Source of the DNA: Pseudomonas fluorescens
Lineage (GTDB): Bacteria; Pseudomonadota; Gammaproteobacteria; Pseudomonadales; Pseudomonadaceae
Direction of reading: 5' to 3'
DNA: 64,000 nucleotides
NCBI RefSeq assembly: GCF_902498185.1
Contig: NZ_CABVIX010000011.1
Location: forward strand, 62,001 to 126,000
Part shown: positions 9,065 through 17,517 of the stretch, one piece after another
Layout: each line of letters starts with the position of its first letter
How positions within the stretch are numbered: position 1 is the first letter of the stretch
The notes under the pieces: generated by a model
The model's input: the letters and a program-made list of their open reading frames with translations, nothing else
The model's database searches: none
Told to the model about the DNA's origin: nothing
Program-made: the position numbers and the translations under genes

Positions 9065-9270
9065 AAACTTACGTTTTAGCGTAGCCGAAGTCAAGGAAGC
9101 GGGGAGGGTGTTCACGCCACAGAAAATGGCGTTTGTGCCACACGGGTTTGCCCGCATGTGATTGCCCTACGCCATGTCGACGAGCGGCGAACTGTCCTGA
9201 GTAAAGCAGTGATGTAGCAGAATGACCCGTTGAAAAGACTAATAGCTTTGTGCCACCTGATAGACCCAGG

Positions 9271-9951
9271 CTAGTCCAGCAAGTCCAGCTGCAAGTACGT
9301 CGCGACCACATCAGCCGTAGCCGGCCGCAGCTTGGGAACCCGTCCCAGGCAGGGTGCGGGAAGGCGCTCGGCCAGACTGGCGAGGTTTTCTTCCAGCCGG
9401 GAAGTACGCGGCTCGATGATGTTGGCCACCCAGCCCGCCAGTTGCAGACCATCGTGGGCAATTGCTTCCGCGCTGAGCAAGGCATGGCTGATACAGCCTA
9501 GCCGGACCCCGACGACCAGAATCACCGGCAGCTGAAGGGCAATGGCGAGGTCCGACAGGCTCGCCTGCCCTGACAGCGGCACCCGCCAGCCGCCCGCGCC
9601 CTCGATCAAGGTGAAGTCGGCGCCCTGGGCCAGCACCTCCCGCATCGGTTCGACCAGCGCCTGAACACTCAAGGTCACTCCCGCCTCCCGCGCAGCCAGG
9701 TGCGGCGCGATGGCAGGCTCGAAGGCAAAGGGATTGACCTGCTCGTAAGGCAACTTCACCGAGCTTTCGGCGATCAGCGCCTGCGCATCGGCATTGCGCA
9801 GCCCCTTGCCGGTCAGCGTGCACCCGGAGGCGACCGGCTTGGCGCCGAGCGTGCTCAACCCGCTGAGACGCGCAGCATGCAGCAGGCCAGCGGCAATGGT
9901 GGTCTTGCCGACGTCGGTGTCTGTTCCTGCGATGAAGTATCCCCGGCTCAT
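9271..9951 (-). CDS. bioD: Dethiobiotin synthetase BioD
   Basis: 226-residue ATP-dependent dethiobiotin synthetase; it closes the ureido ring on 7,8-diaminopelargonate, the penultimate step of biotin synthesis. The P-loop GTDTDVGKTT lies at residues 9-18 (Lys16, Thr17), the switch-like IEGAGGWRVPL around 116-126, and NIIEPR near 176. The start MSRGYF was chosen because GGAGGAGAG lies just upstream and the family begins only a few residues before the P-loop; an earlier ATG would add 13 residues inside bioC. It follows the bioC stop with a single base between, so it is the last gene of the bioBFHCD operon. Confidence 0.96.
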   Translation of the reverse strand: MSRGYFIAGTDTDVGKTTIAAGLLHAARLSGLSTLGAKPVASGCTLTGKGLRNADAQALIAESSVKLPYEQVNPFAFEPAIAPHLAAREAGVTLSVQALVEPMREVLAQGADFTLIEGAGGWRVPLSGQASLSDLAIALQLPVILVVGVRLGCISHALLSAEAIAHDGLQLAGWVANIIEPRTSRLEENLASLAERLPAPCLGRVPKLRPATADVVATYLQLDLLD

Positions 9952-9952
9952 T

Positions 9953-10777
9953 TCACTCTCCTCCCACCAATGGCTTGCGCAAGACACCATAGACCACCTG
10001 ATAGGTGGCTGGCAGTCCCTGGGGCTGGCGGAAGTCTTCGTAGGCCTTCAGCAAGGCCTGCATGCGGGCCCGCCCTGTAAGGCCGGTAGGGCGGCCAGGA
10101 TTGAGGTTGTAGGCGCCGAGCGCCTTGAGCTCGTGGGTCAGGCCGCGCACGTCGCCGTAATGCAGCACCTCGGCCCGGCGCGTCAGATCGAGCACCCGCA
10201 GACCGCTGTCGGCGCACAGACGCTGGTAATCCTCGAATCGCCGGAAACGGTTGACGTGCACCAGCCCGTCTACCGCCTGCCAGCTGTCACGCAGCTCCTG
10301 CAGGGTGCCGACGCACAGGCTGCTGAACGCCAGCACACCACCTGGGCGCAGCACCCGGTGCGCTTCCTCGAGCACCGCGCCAAACTGGCTGCACCACTGC
10401 ACTGCAAGACTGCTGAACACCAGGTCGATGCTGGCATCGCGCAGCGGCAGACGTTCGGCATCGCCAGCCACGTGGTGCTGCGCGCCGCCTGCGCTGCGGG
10501 CATGGCGCAGCATGCCTTCGGCAATGTCCACCGCAACGCCCGACGCTTGCGGGTAATGCTCGCTCAGTTGCCGACTGAAATGGCCGGTGCCGCTGCCCAG
10601 ATCGAGCCATCTGCCGGGTTGCAGACCGGCAGGCAACTGCCCCAGCAGCGCTTCGCCCACTGCGCGTTGCAAGGCCGCGACGCTGTCATAGCTGGCAGCA
10701 GCCCGGGAAAACGAGGCGGCCACCTGGCGCTTGTCAGGTAAAGCGCCGGGCAACGTGGGCCGGGAAAGATCAGTCAT
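9953..10777 (-). CDS. bioC: Malonyl-ACP O-methyltransferase BioC
   Basis: 274-residue SAM-dependent methyltransferase that methylates malonyl-ACP so fatty-acid synthase can build the pimeloyl chain of biotin. The SAM-binding motif I is readable as WLDLGSGTGHFSRQL (~58-72), motif II AVDIAEGMLRHAR, and motif IV DLVFSSLAVQWC, the last being typical of BioC. The start MTDLSRP overlaps the end of bioH by 8 nt with GAGAG upstream. The C-terminal part (LTHELKALGAYNLNPGRP) also matches the family. Partner of BioH, encoded just upstream, which removes the methyl group. Confidence 0.95.
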   Translation of the reverse strand: MTDLSRPTLPGALPDKRQVAASFSRAAASYDSVAALQRAVGEALLGQLPAGLQPGRWLDLGSGTGHFSRQLSEHYPQASGVAVDIAEGMLRHARSAGGAQHHVAGDAERLPLRDASIDLVFSSLAVQWCSQFGAVLEEAHRVLRPGGVLAFSSLCVGTLQELRDSWQAVDGLVHVNRFRRFEDYQRLCADSGLRVLDLTRRAEVLHYGDVRGLTHELKALGAYNLNPGRPTGLTGRARMQALLKAYEDFRQPQGLPATYQVVYGVLRKPLVGGE

Positions 10778-11501
10778 CGCCACTCTCATGCAAAAAACTC
10801 TTGATGCCCGTCGCCAGCTCCTGGGGATATTCCAGCAGGAAGGCATGGGCGCTGTCTTCGACCAGGCCGACTTCGACGTCTGGCAACAGGTCGCTCAACG
10901 CCTGCGCAGCCTCGGCCGGCACCAGGGCGTCGCTGCCCGCGAACAGGTGCAATTGCGGCCCCGCATAGCGCTCCAGAGCATCACGGGTGTCCAATTGCTG
11001 CAGTACGTGCAGGCCGTTGGCCAGGTAGAGCGGATCGGTGTCCGGCACCCCGACGCCGAGCAGGCGCATCAGGCTGCGTGGCATCTGCGCGCCCTCGCTG
11101 CACAGACTGCGAAAACGCTTGAGGGTGACCTGGGGATGGCTGCGGCAGCCATCCAGGAATGTCGCGAAGGTGTCGGGCGCCATGCCGTGGGGCCAGTCTG
11201 GCCGGGCCACGAAGCTTGGATTGCTGGCAAGTGTAAGCAGCCCGCAGCAATGGTCGCCGCGACGCTCGGCCAGAAGGCTTGCCAGCATGCCGCCGAAGGA
11301 CCAGCCGCCCAGCCAGGTATCGGTGGGCAGTTTGCGGTGAAGGTAATCGACCCACGCTGCTGCATCAGCCTCGGCCAGCTCCGGCAAAGGCATCAGTTCG
11401 ATCTGCAGGTGTGGGTCCTGGGCGCGCAGGCTGGCGGCCAGCGGCTCGAGGGCAGCAGTCCCCAGGCCCCAGCCGGGCAGCAGGACAAGACGGTTACGCA
11501 T
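10770..11501 (-). CDS. bioH: Pimeloyl-ACP methyl ester esterase BioH
   Basis: 243-residue alpha/beta hydrolase that cleaves the methyl ester from pimeloyl-ACP and so ends chain building for biotin. Nucleophile Ser68 in GGWSFGGML; Asp in FAGSDALVP and His in EDSAHAFLLEYP complete the triad. The PGWGLG oxyanion segment at residues 9-14 is typical of BioH. The start MRNRLVLLPGWG overlaps the bioF stop by 8 nt with GGAG upstream. Central gene of the five-gene biotin operon and the usual partner of bioC in pseudomonads. Confidence 0.95.
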   Translation of the reverse strand: MRNRLVLLPGWGLGTAALEPLAASLRAQDPHLQIELMPLPELAEADAAAWVDYLHRKLPTDTWLGGWSFGGMLASLLAERRGDHCCGLLTLASNPSFVARPDWPHGMAPDTFATFLDGCRSHPQVTLKRFRSLCSEGAQMPRSLMRLLGVGVPDTDPLYLANGLHVLQQLDTRDALERYAGPQLHLFAGSDALVPAEAAQALSDLLPDVEVGLVEDSAHAFLLEYPQELATGIKSFLHESGDD

Positions 11502-12666
11502 CGGCAGTCTCCAGCAGTGGGTGACACTCGGCCAATGCATTCAACAATAGCTGCACCTGCGCCTCGCTGTGCGCGGCGCTCAGGGTCACCCGCAGCCGCG
11601 CACTGCCGGCGGGCACTGTCGGCGGGCGGATTGCGGTGACCAGCAGGCCACGCTCGCGAAGCAACCGGGACAGGTGCATCGCCCGCGCGCTGTCGCCGAT
11701 AACGATGGGCTGGATCGGGGTCTGGCTGTCCATCAGTTCAAGCCCCAGCGCCAGCGCACCCTCGCGGAACTGACGGATCAGCGTAGCCAGGTGCTCGCGG
11801 CGCCAGTGCTCGCGGCGCAGCAGTTCCAGGCTCTTCAACGTCGCGCACGCCAGCGCCGGTGGCTGGCTGGTGGTGTAGATATAGGGACGCGCGAATTGCA
11901 CCAGCGACTCGATCAGTTCCTCGCTGCCCGCCACGAAGGCCCCGGCGGTACCACAGGCCTTGCCCAGGGTGCCGATCAGTACTGGCACCTCCTCGATGCC
12001 CAGGCCGAAATGTTCGACGATGCCGCCACCATTGCGCCCCAAGGTGCCCAGGCCATGGGCGTCGTCGACCATCAGCCAGGCATCGCGCGCCTGGGTTGCA
12101 GCGGCCAGAGCCGGCAGGTTGGCCAGGTCGCCGTCCATGCTGAACACGCCGTCGGTAACCACCAGGGTATTGCCCACCGCCTTGTCCAGGCGGTTTTGCA
12201 GGCTAGCGGCATCGTTGTGCAGGTAACGGCTGAACCGCGCGCCGCTGAGCAACCCGCCGTCGAGTAGCGAGGCATGGTTGAGGCGGTCTTGCAGCACCGT
12301 ATCGCCCTGCCCCACCAGCGCCGTCAGTGCCCCGAGGTTGGCCATGTAGCCCGTGGAGAACAGCAATGCCCGCGGCCGTCCGGTCAGCTCGGCGAGGGCC
12401 TCCTCGAGTTGATGATGGGGCGTGCTGTGGCCGATCACCAGGTGCGACGCGCCGCCGCCGACCCCCCAACGTTCGGCACCCGCGCGCCAGGCCGCGATCA
12501 CCTCGGGGTGATTGGCCAGGCCCAGGTAATCGTTGCTGCAGAACGCCAGCAGCGGCTGCCCGTCGACCACTACCTCAGGCCCTTGCGGACTCTGCAGCAG
12601 TGGCCGTTGCCGGTACAGGTCCGCAGCGCGCCGTTCGGCCAGGCGCGCCCCCAGGTCGAAGGCCAT
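11494..12666 (-). CDS. bioF: 8-amino-7-oxononanoate synthase BioF
   Basis: 390-residue PLP enzyme of the alpha-oxoamine synthase family; condenses pimeloyl-ACP/CoA with L-alanine to 8-amino-7-oxononanoate. Motifs: FCSNDYLGLA at 42-51, GGGASHLVIG at 70-79, DDAHGLGTLG at 201-210 with the pyridine-nitrogen Asp, and the Schiff-base Lys236 in GTLGKACGTAG. Length is standard. Only two bases separate its ATG from the bioB stop and it overlaps bioH by 8 nt, so translation is probably coupled along the operon. Confidence 0.97.
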   Translation of the reverse strand: MAFDLGARLAERRAADLYRQRPLLQSPQGPEVVVDGQPLLAFCSNDYLGLANHPEVIAAWRAGAERWGVGGGASHLVIGHSTPHHQLEEALAELTGRPRALLFSTGYMANLGALTALVGQGDTVLQDRLNHASLLDGGLLSGARFSRYLHNDAASLQNRLDKAVGNTLVVTDGVFSMDGDLANLPALAAATQARDAWLMVDDAHGLGTLGRNGGGIVEHFGLGIEEVPVLIGTLGKACGTAGAFVAGSEELIESLVQFARPYIYTTSQPPALACATLKSLELLRREHWRREHLATLIRQFREGALALGLELMDSQTPIQPIVIGDSARAMHLSRLLRERGLLVTAIRPPTVPAGSARLRVTLSAAHSEAQVQLLLNALAECHPLLETADA

Positions 12667-12668
12667 GC

Positions 12669-13727
12669 TCAGGCCGACGCGGCGTCGTAGAACAGCTCGC
12701 TGCTGCGCTGCTCGACCACGGCCTGTTCGATAGCGGCCTGATGAACTTCGTCAGCGTGCTCTTCGCCGGCCTCGGGTTGGATGCCCAGGCGCTTGAACAG
12801 CTGCATGTCCTTGTCGGCCTGCGGGTTGGCGGTGGTCAGCAGCTTCTCGCCGTAGAAGATCGAGTTGGCGCCCGCCATGAAGGCCAGGGCCTGCATCTGC
12901 TCGTTCATGGCCTCGCGGCCAGCCGAAAGGCGCACGTGCGACGTGGGCATCAGGATGCGGGCAACGGCCAGCATGCGGATGAAATCGAACGGGTCGACGT
13001 CCTCGGCGTTTTCCAGCGGGGTACCGGCCACCTTCACCAGCATGTTGATCGGTACAGACTCCGGATGCTCCGGCAGGTTGGCCAGCTGGATCAGCAGACC
13101 GGCACGGTCATCGAGCGACTCGCCCATGCCAAGGATCCCGCCCGAGCAGATCTTCATCCCGGCATCACGCACGTAGGCCAGGGTCTCCAAGCGCTCGCCG
13201 TAGGTGCGGGTGGTGATGATGCTGCCGTAGAACTCGGGCGAGGTGTCCAGGTTGTGGTTGTAGTAGTCCAGGCCGGCGTCGGCCAGGGCCTCGGTCTGCT
13301 CGCGGTCCAGTTTCCCCAGGGTCATGCAGGTTTCCAGGCCCAGAGCCTTGACGCCCTGGACCATCTGCAGCACGTAGGGCATGTCCTTGGCCGAGGGATG
13401 CTTCCAGGCTGCGCCCATGCAGAAGCGCGTGGACCCAATGGCCTTGGCGCGCGCCGCTTCCTCGAGGACCTTCTGCACTTCCATCAGTTTCTGTTTTTCA
13501 AGCCCGGTGTTGTAGTGACCGGACTGTGGACAGTATTTGCAGTCTTCAGGGCAGGCGCCGGTCTTGATCGACAACAAGGTTGACACCTGCACCCGGTTGG
13601 GATCGAAATGCGCGCGGTGCACCGATTGCGCCTGAAACAGCAGGTCGTTGAAGGGCTGCTGGAACAGCGCCTTGACCTCGTGCAGGGACCAGTCGTGACG
13701 TGTTGTTGCAGTTGTGCTGGCGCTCAT
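12669..13727 (-). CDS. bioB: Biotin synthase BioB
   Basis: 352-residue radical SAM enzyme that inserts sulfur into dethiobiotin. The SAM cluster motif CPEDCKYC gives Cys59, Cys63 and Cys66; the [2Fe-2S] ligands fall in the later conserved segments (RFCMGAAWK, GLETCMTLG, KICSGGILGMGES) with the conserved arginine in SHVRLSAGR. AAGGAA precedes the ATG. First gene of bioBFHCD; the region before it carries a BirA-like operator with a TTGACA hexamer overlapping one half-site. Length and order match other pseudomonads. Confidence 0.97.
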   Translation of the reverse strand: MSASTTATTRHDWSLHEVKALFQQPFNDLLFQAQSVHRAHFDPNRVQVSTLLSIKTGACPEDCKYCPQSGHYNTGLEKQKLMEVQKVLEEAARAKAIGSTRFCMGAAWKHPSAKDMPYVLQMVQGVKALGLETCMTLGKLDREQTEALADAGLDYYNHNLDTSPEFYGSIITTRTYGERLETLAYVRDAGMKICSGGILGMGESLDDRAGLLIQLANLPEHPESVPINMLVKVAGTPLENAEDVDPFDFIRMLAVARILMPTSHVRLSAGREAMNEQMQALAFMAGANSIFYGEKLLTTANPQADKDMQLFKRLGIQPEAGEEHADEVHQAAIEQAVVEQRSSELFYDAASA

Positions 13728-13799
13728 CGGCGTTTCCTTGTCTAGGCTCTGTCGGGCGCAGGGACGGACAAGCCCGCCAGCGCATCACGGATAGACCGC

Positions 13800-13829
13800 A
13801 TAGTCGAGGAAGCTTTATGCACTGTCAAC
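13800..13829 (-). promoter_or_regulatory. Candidate sigma-70 promoter of the bio operon
   Basis: On the minus strand a perfect TTGACA (plus 13824-13829) is followed after 17 nt by GACTAT (plus 13800-13805), leaving a leader of about 65-70 nt before bioB. The -10 is poor but the -35 lies in one half of the BirA-like operator, the layout expected for biotin repression. Confidence 0.45.
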
Positions 13830-14554
13830 CATGGTTAAGATCACTGGTTTACAAGTGTACATATAATGATCAAACATGTTTACTGTGCGATGTGTTGACG
13901 GATCAGCCATATCCCCTCTGTACCTGTTGCGAGACGGAGTTGCCCTGGCTCGATGACCAATGCCTGATCTGCGCCCTGCCGCTGCCGATGCGTGGCTTGA
14001 CCTGCGGCCAGTGCCGTCGCAAGCGCCCTGCCTTCAAGCGGGTCGAGACACTCTGGCATTATGGGTTTCCCATCGATGCGCTGATTACCCGCTTCAAGCA
14101 CAGCAGTCAGTGGCCGCTGGGCCGTCTGCTGGCCGAGCTTCAGGGCAGAGGCTTGCAGCACCGTTTCGAGCAAGGACTGCCACGTCCCGACCGGCTATTG
14201 CCGGTGCCCATGTCACGCGATCGGCTGCGCCAGCGCGGATTCAATCAGGCCGCGATGCTGGCCCGCTGGATCAGCGACCCGTTGCACATCCCGTGCGATG
14301 AGGGGTTGCTCCAACGCCCGCGTGAAACCCCCGCGCAGCAGGTGCTCGGTGCCAAGGCCCGGCAGCGCAACCTGCGCGAGGCGTTCGCACTGGGTCGCGA
14401 CGAAGCGCTCGATGGCCTGCACCTGGCCCTTGTGGACGACGTCATGACCACCGGCGCCACAGCGCAAGCCTTGGCCGGCCTGCTGCGCCAGGCAGGCGCG
14501 CGCCGGGTCGATGTGTACTGCCTGGCACGCACCGCCAAGCCCGACAAGACTTGA
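13817..14554 (+). CDS. ComF-family protein (phosphoribosyltransferase-like)
   Basis: 245-residue ComF/GntX-family protein. An N-terminal double zinc knuckle is visible (CLLC at ~19-22, CTCC, CLIC, CGQC), then a phosphoribosyltransferase fold with the PRPP loop LALVDDVMTTGATAQAL near residues 203-219. Family members take part in DNA uptake in competent bacteria and in use of DNA as nutrient in others. The start MHCQPWLRS was chosen because any later start would lose the first zinc-binding cysteines; this places the biotin operator within the first codons. Divergent from bioB. Followed at 56 bp by modE. Confidence 0.88.
   Translation: MHCQPWLRSLVYKCTYNDQTCLLCDVLTDQPYPLCTCCETELPWLDDQCLICALPLPMRGLTCGQCRRKRPAFKRVETLWHYGFPIDALITRFKHSSQWPLGRLLAELQGRGLQHRFEQGLPRPDRLLPVPMSRDRLRQRGFNQAAMLARWISDPLHIPCDEGLLQRPRETPAQQVLGAKARQRNLREAFALGRDEALDGLHLALVDDVMTTGATAQALAGLLRQAGARRVDVYCLARTAKPDKT
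13822..13854. promoter_or_regulatory. BirA operator (biotin box) between bioB and comF
   Basis: Inverted repeat ctgtcaacc - 15 nt - ggtttacaa. The right half is a perfect match and the left matches 7 of 9 positions of the enterobacterial TTGTAAACC-N15/16-GGTTTACAA biotin operator; the spacer length is right. It lies about 95-130 bp before bioB and begins 5 bp inside the predicted comF coding region, so bound BirA could affect both directions. Confidence 0.75.
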
Positions 14555-14610
14555 CTTGCCCACAGGCGGGCGGCAACGTCGGCCCAGTATCCGATCGAGC
14601 CCTTCAGATC

Positions 14611-15354
14611 ATGTCCTTGCCGCTATTGCTCACCCAGCACATCGCCCGCCGCCCGCAACGCATCGCCTTGTTGCAGCACATCGCCGAACAAGGCTCGATC
14701 ACCCGCGCCGCCAAGGCTGCAGGTATCAGCTACAAGGGTGCGTGGGATGCCATCGACGAGCTCAACAACCTGGCCGCCACCCCGCTGGTGGAGCGCAGTA
14801 CCGGCGGCAGGGGCGGCGGCGGTGCGCGGTTGTCCGCCGAGGGGCAGCGTGTGCTGCGTCTTTACCAGCGGCTGCAGGCGTTGCAGGCGCAGGTCCTGGA
14901 GGCGGCCATCGATGACAGCGACCTGGACCTGCTTGGCCGGCTGATGCTGCGCACCAGTGCGCGTAATCAATTGCAGGGTGAAGTGACCGAGGTCGTGCAT
15001 GAAGGGCGTCATGACCGGATCCGGCTGGCCTTGCCACAAGGGCTGGAGATCGAGGCGCTGATTACTCGGGATAGCACCGAGCGGCTGGAGCTGGTGCCGG
15101 GTGCGCGGGTGGTGGCGTTGCTCAAGGCGGGGTGGGTGCAGGTGCTCGGACCGCGAGAAGATGCGCAGGGTGGCTGCAATTGTCTGAATGCCAGGGTCGA
15201 GGAAGTGCTGGCGGATGGCAATGGGCCAAGCGAGGTGCGGCTGGGGTTGGCGAATGGGCAGACGCTGTGTGCGTTTGCCGACGGGGTCGAGGTGGGCAGT
15301 GAGGTGCGGGCGCAGTTTCATCCGTCTTGCGTATTGATCGGGACGCCGGTGTAG
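14611..15354 (+). CDS. modE: ModE-type molybdate-responsive regulator
   Basis: 247-residue regulator with a LysR-like winged helix at the N-terminus (ARRPQRIALLQHIAEQGSITRAAKAAGISYKGAWDAIDELNN, ~12-54) and two TOBE/MOP molybdate-binding repeats after residue ~110 (SARNQLQGEV...RIRLALPQGLEIEALIT and LNARVEEVL...EVRLGLANGQTLCAFA). These are the parts of ModE, which binds molybdate and represses mod transport genes. Start MSLPLLLTQ gives the family length; an upstream in-frame ATG overlaps the comF stop. No modABC genes are adjacent, so it is an orphan regulator acting in trans. Confidence 0.87.
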   Translation: MSLPLLLTQHIARRPQRIALLQHIAEQGSITRAAKAAGISYKGAWDAIDELNNLAATPLVERSTGGRGGGGARLSAEGQRVLRLYQRLQALQAQVLEAAIDDSDLDLLGRLMLRTSARNQLQGEVTEVVHEGRHDRIRLALPQGLEIEALITRDSTERLELVPGARVVALLKAGWVQVLGPREDAQGGCNCLNARVEEVLADGNGPSEVRLGLANGQTLCAFADGVEVGSEVRAQFHPSCVLIGTPV

Positions 15355-15365
15355 GCTGGTCGCGC

Positions 15366-15389
15366 GCTCCTGCAGCCCGGTGCAGGAGC
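15366..15389. repeat. REP-like hairpin after modE
   Basis: Perfect 9-bp stem GCTCCTGCA / TGCAGGAGC with a 6-nt loop, 12 nt after the modE stop, followed by a stretch (gcccgacttgcccgcgac) resembling the arm of P. putida REP elements. It probably doubles as a transcription barrier, although there is no T-run. Confidence 0.55.
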
Positions 15390-15489
15390 GGCGGTTCGGC
15401 GGCCCGACTTGCCCGCGACTGCCGGTACAGGCAACCGGGATCCCAGGATTGGGATACCATGCCCCAATCCCCTCGCCCCAGGAACCACC

Positions 15490-16464
15490 ATGTCCCATCC
15501 CTTCGACACCCTCACCCCCGACCTGGTCCTGGACGCCGTGGAAAGCCTGGGCCTGCTCAGCGATGCCCGGGTGCTGGCGCTCAACAGCTACGAGAACCGG
15601 GTCTACCAGATCGGCATCGAAGAGGAGCAGCCGCTGATCGCCAAGTTCTACCGCCCCGGTCGCTGGACCGATGCCGCCATCCTTGAAGAACACAGCTTCA
15701 CCGCCGAACTGGCCGAGTGCGAAGTGCCCGTGGTCGCGCCTATCGTGCACGAGGGCCGGACGCTGTTCGAGCACCAGGGCTTTCGCTTTACCCTCTTCCC
15801 TCGCCGTGGCGGCCGCGCTCCGGAACCGGGCAACCTCGACCAGTTGTATCGCCTCGGCCAATTGCTTGGTCGTCTGCACGCCGTCGGGTCCACGCGTCCT
15901 TTCGAGCACCGCGAAGCGCTGACCATCAGCAACTTCGGCCACGCGTCGCTGGACACCCTGCTGGCCGGCAATTTCGTGCCCAACAGCCTGCTGCCCGCCT
16001 TCGAGTCGGTTGCCCGTGATGTGCTCAAACGGGTCGAAGACGCCTATGCCCGTACTCCGCACCAGACCATCCGCCTGCATGGCGACTGCCACCCCGGCAA
16101 CATGATGTGCCGCGACGAGGCCTATCACCTCGTCGACCTCGACGACTGCCGCATGGGCCCAGCGGTGCAAGACTTGTGGATGATGCTCGCCGGCAGCCGC
16201 GAAGAGCGCTTGGGCCAACTGGCCGAGCTGATGGACGGCTATGACGAATTTCACGACTTCGACCCGCGCCAGCTGGCACTGATCGAACCCTTGCGCGCCC
16301 TGCGCCAGCTCCACTACAGCGCCTGGCTGGCGCGGCGCTGGGACGACCCGGCGTTTCCACGCAGCTTCCCCTGGTTTGGCCAGGAACGCTATTGGGGCGA
16401 CCAGATACTGGCCCTGCGCGAGCAGATGGCTGCGCTGGATGAAGCACCGCTCAAATTGTTCTAG
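15490..16464 (+). CDS. srkA: Stress response serine/threonine protein kinase SrkA (YihE)
   Basis: 324-residue aminoglycoside-phosphotransferase-fold kinase of the YihE/SrkA family, which phosphorylates proteins on Ser/Thr and protects stressed cells from death pathways in E. coli. The catalytic loop is HGDCHPGNMM with Asp199 and Asn204, and the Mg-binding Asp216 sits in LVDLDDCRMGP. The ATP-side lysine is in LIAKFYRPGRW. Start MSHPFDTL has AGGA upstream and gives the standard length. It follows modE by 135 bp and precedes rarD; no operon partner is evident. Confidence 0.92.
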   Translation: MSHPFDTLTPDLVLDAVESLGLLSDARVLALNSYENRVYQIGIEEEQPLIAKFYRPGRWTDAAILEEHSFTAELAECEVPVVAPIVHEGRTLFEHQGFRFTLFPRRGGRAPEPGNLDQLYRLGQLLGRLHAVGSTRPFEHREALTISNFGHASLDTLLAGNFVPNSLLPAFESVARDVLKRVEDAYARTPHQTIRLHGDCHPGNMMCRDEAYHLVDLDDCRMGPAVQDLWMMLAGSREERLGQLAELMDGYDEFHDFDPRQLALIEPLRALRQLHYSAWLARRWDDPAFPRSFPWFGQERYWGDQILALREQMAALDEAPLKLF

Positions 16465-16528
16465 AAGCTCAAGACTGTCTGTCTACAATAGGCGCCGCCA
16501 CATTTAGCGACCTAAGCAAGGAATCTGC

Positions 16529-17416
16529 ATGCACGCCGCAAACCCGCGCCGCGGGTACATCCTGGGCCTGAGCGCCTACATCATCTGGGGTCTGTTTCCC
16601 CTCTATTTCAAAGTCCTGCAAAGCGTTCCGGCGGTCGAGATCATCGTTCACCGGGTACTCTGGTCCGCGCTGTTCGGCTCGGTCGTGCTGTTTTTCTGGA
16701 AGCACCCTGGCTGGTGGGGAGAGCTGCGCGCCAACCCGCGCCGCCTGGCCGTGCTGGCCCTGAGCGGCTCGCTGATCGCTGGCAACTGGCTGACGTATGT
16801 CTGGGCGGTAAATAACGGCCGCATGCTCGAAGCAAGCCTTGGCTACTACATCAATCCATTGATCAATGTGTTGCTGGGCATGCTTCTGCTCGGCGAGCGT
16901 CTGCGCCGCCTGCAATGGCTGGCGGTAGGCCTGGCTGCGGTGGGCGTGGCCCAGCAGGTATGGCAAGTCGCAAGCCTGCCCTGGGTTTCCCTGGCATTGG
17001 CCTTGAGCTTTGGTTTCTACGGGCTGATCCGCAAGCAGGCACCGGTCGCTGCGCTGCCTGGGCTGGTGGTGGAGACCTGGATGCTGGTGCCGCTGGCAGC
17101 TGGCTGGCTGCTCCTGCATCCTGAAGTCAGCAGCGCTCAAGCGGACTTCTACACCAGTAGCCAGGCCTTGTGGCTGATGGCCGCTGGCCCGGTCACGCTG
17201 GTGCCGCTGGTATGCTTCAACGCTGCCGCCCGGCACCTGCCCTACACCACACTGGGCTTCCTGCAATACCTGGCACCGACCCTGGTGCTGCTGCAGGCAA
17301 CGTTGCTGTTCGGCGAGCACCTGTCGCCCAGCACGCTGGTGGCCTTCATGTTCATCTGGGCGGGCCTGGCCATCTACAGCGTCGACGCCTGGCTCAGCTT
17401 GCGCCGCCGCAGCTGA
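16529..17416 (+). CDS. rarD: RarD, EamA-family (DMT) transporter
   Basis: 295-residue inner-membrane protein of the drug/metabolite transporter superfamily, RarD subfamily (chloramphenicol-sensitive protein). Ten hydrophobic segments can be traced, from GYILGLSAYIIWGLFPLYF at residues 9-27 to FMFIWAGLAIYSVDAW near the C-terminus; GYYINPLINVLLGMLLLGERL is the repeat signature. AAGGA precedes the ATG. The substrate is unknown, and the old resistance name is not proof of a drug role. It stands alone 64 bp after srkA. Confidence 0.92.
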   Translation: MHAANPRRGYILGLSAYIIWGLFPLYFKVLQSVPAVEIIVHRVLWSALFGSVVLFFWKHPGWWGELRANPRRLAVLALSGSLIAGNWLTYVWAVNNGRMLEASLGYYINPLINVLLGMLLLGERLRRLQWLAVGLAAVGVAQQVWQVASLPWVSLALALSFGFYGLIRKQAPVAALPGLVVETWMLVPLAAGWLLLHPEVSSAQADFYTSSQALWLMAAGPVTLVPLVCFNAAARHLPYTTLGFLQYLAPTLVLLQATLLFGEHLSPSTLVAFMFIWAGLAIYSVDAWLSLRRRS

Positions 17417-17517
17417 TCAAAAAACGTACAAAATCCTACAGGCTACGGCAAACGTGGCCTGCAGCATCATCTCCCAAGGTTATCCACACCCTCGTCCCCG
17501 TGTATCCGGGATAAGTC

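Noticed and set aside
9069..9485. 138-codon frame on the minus strand at the bioD 3' end
   Set aside because: Out-of-frame overlap with bioD; its Ser/Trp-rich translation has no homology pattern.
13862..13867. Perfect TATAAT near the comF start
   Set aside because: It lies inside the predicted comF coding region with no fitting -35; codons TAT AAT encode Tyr-Asn.
14623..16314. 563-codon open frame on the minus strand
   Set aside because: Antisense to modE and srkA; no motifs.
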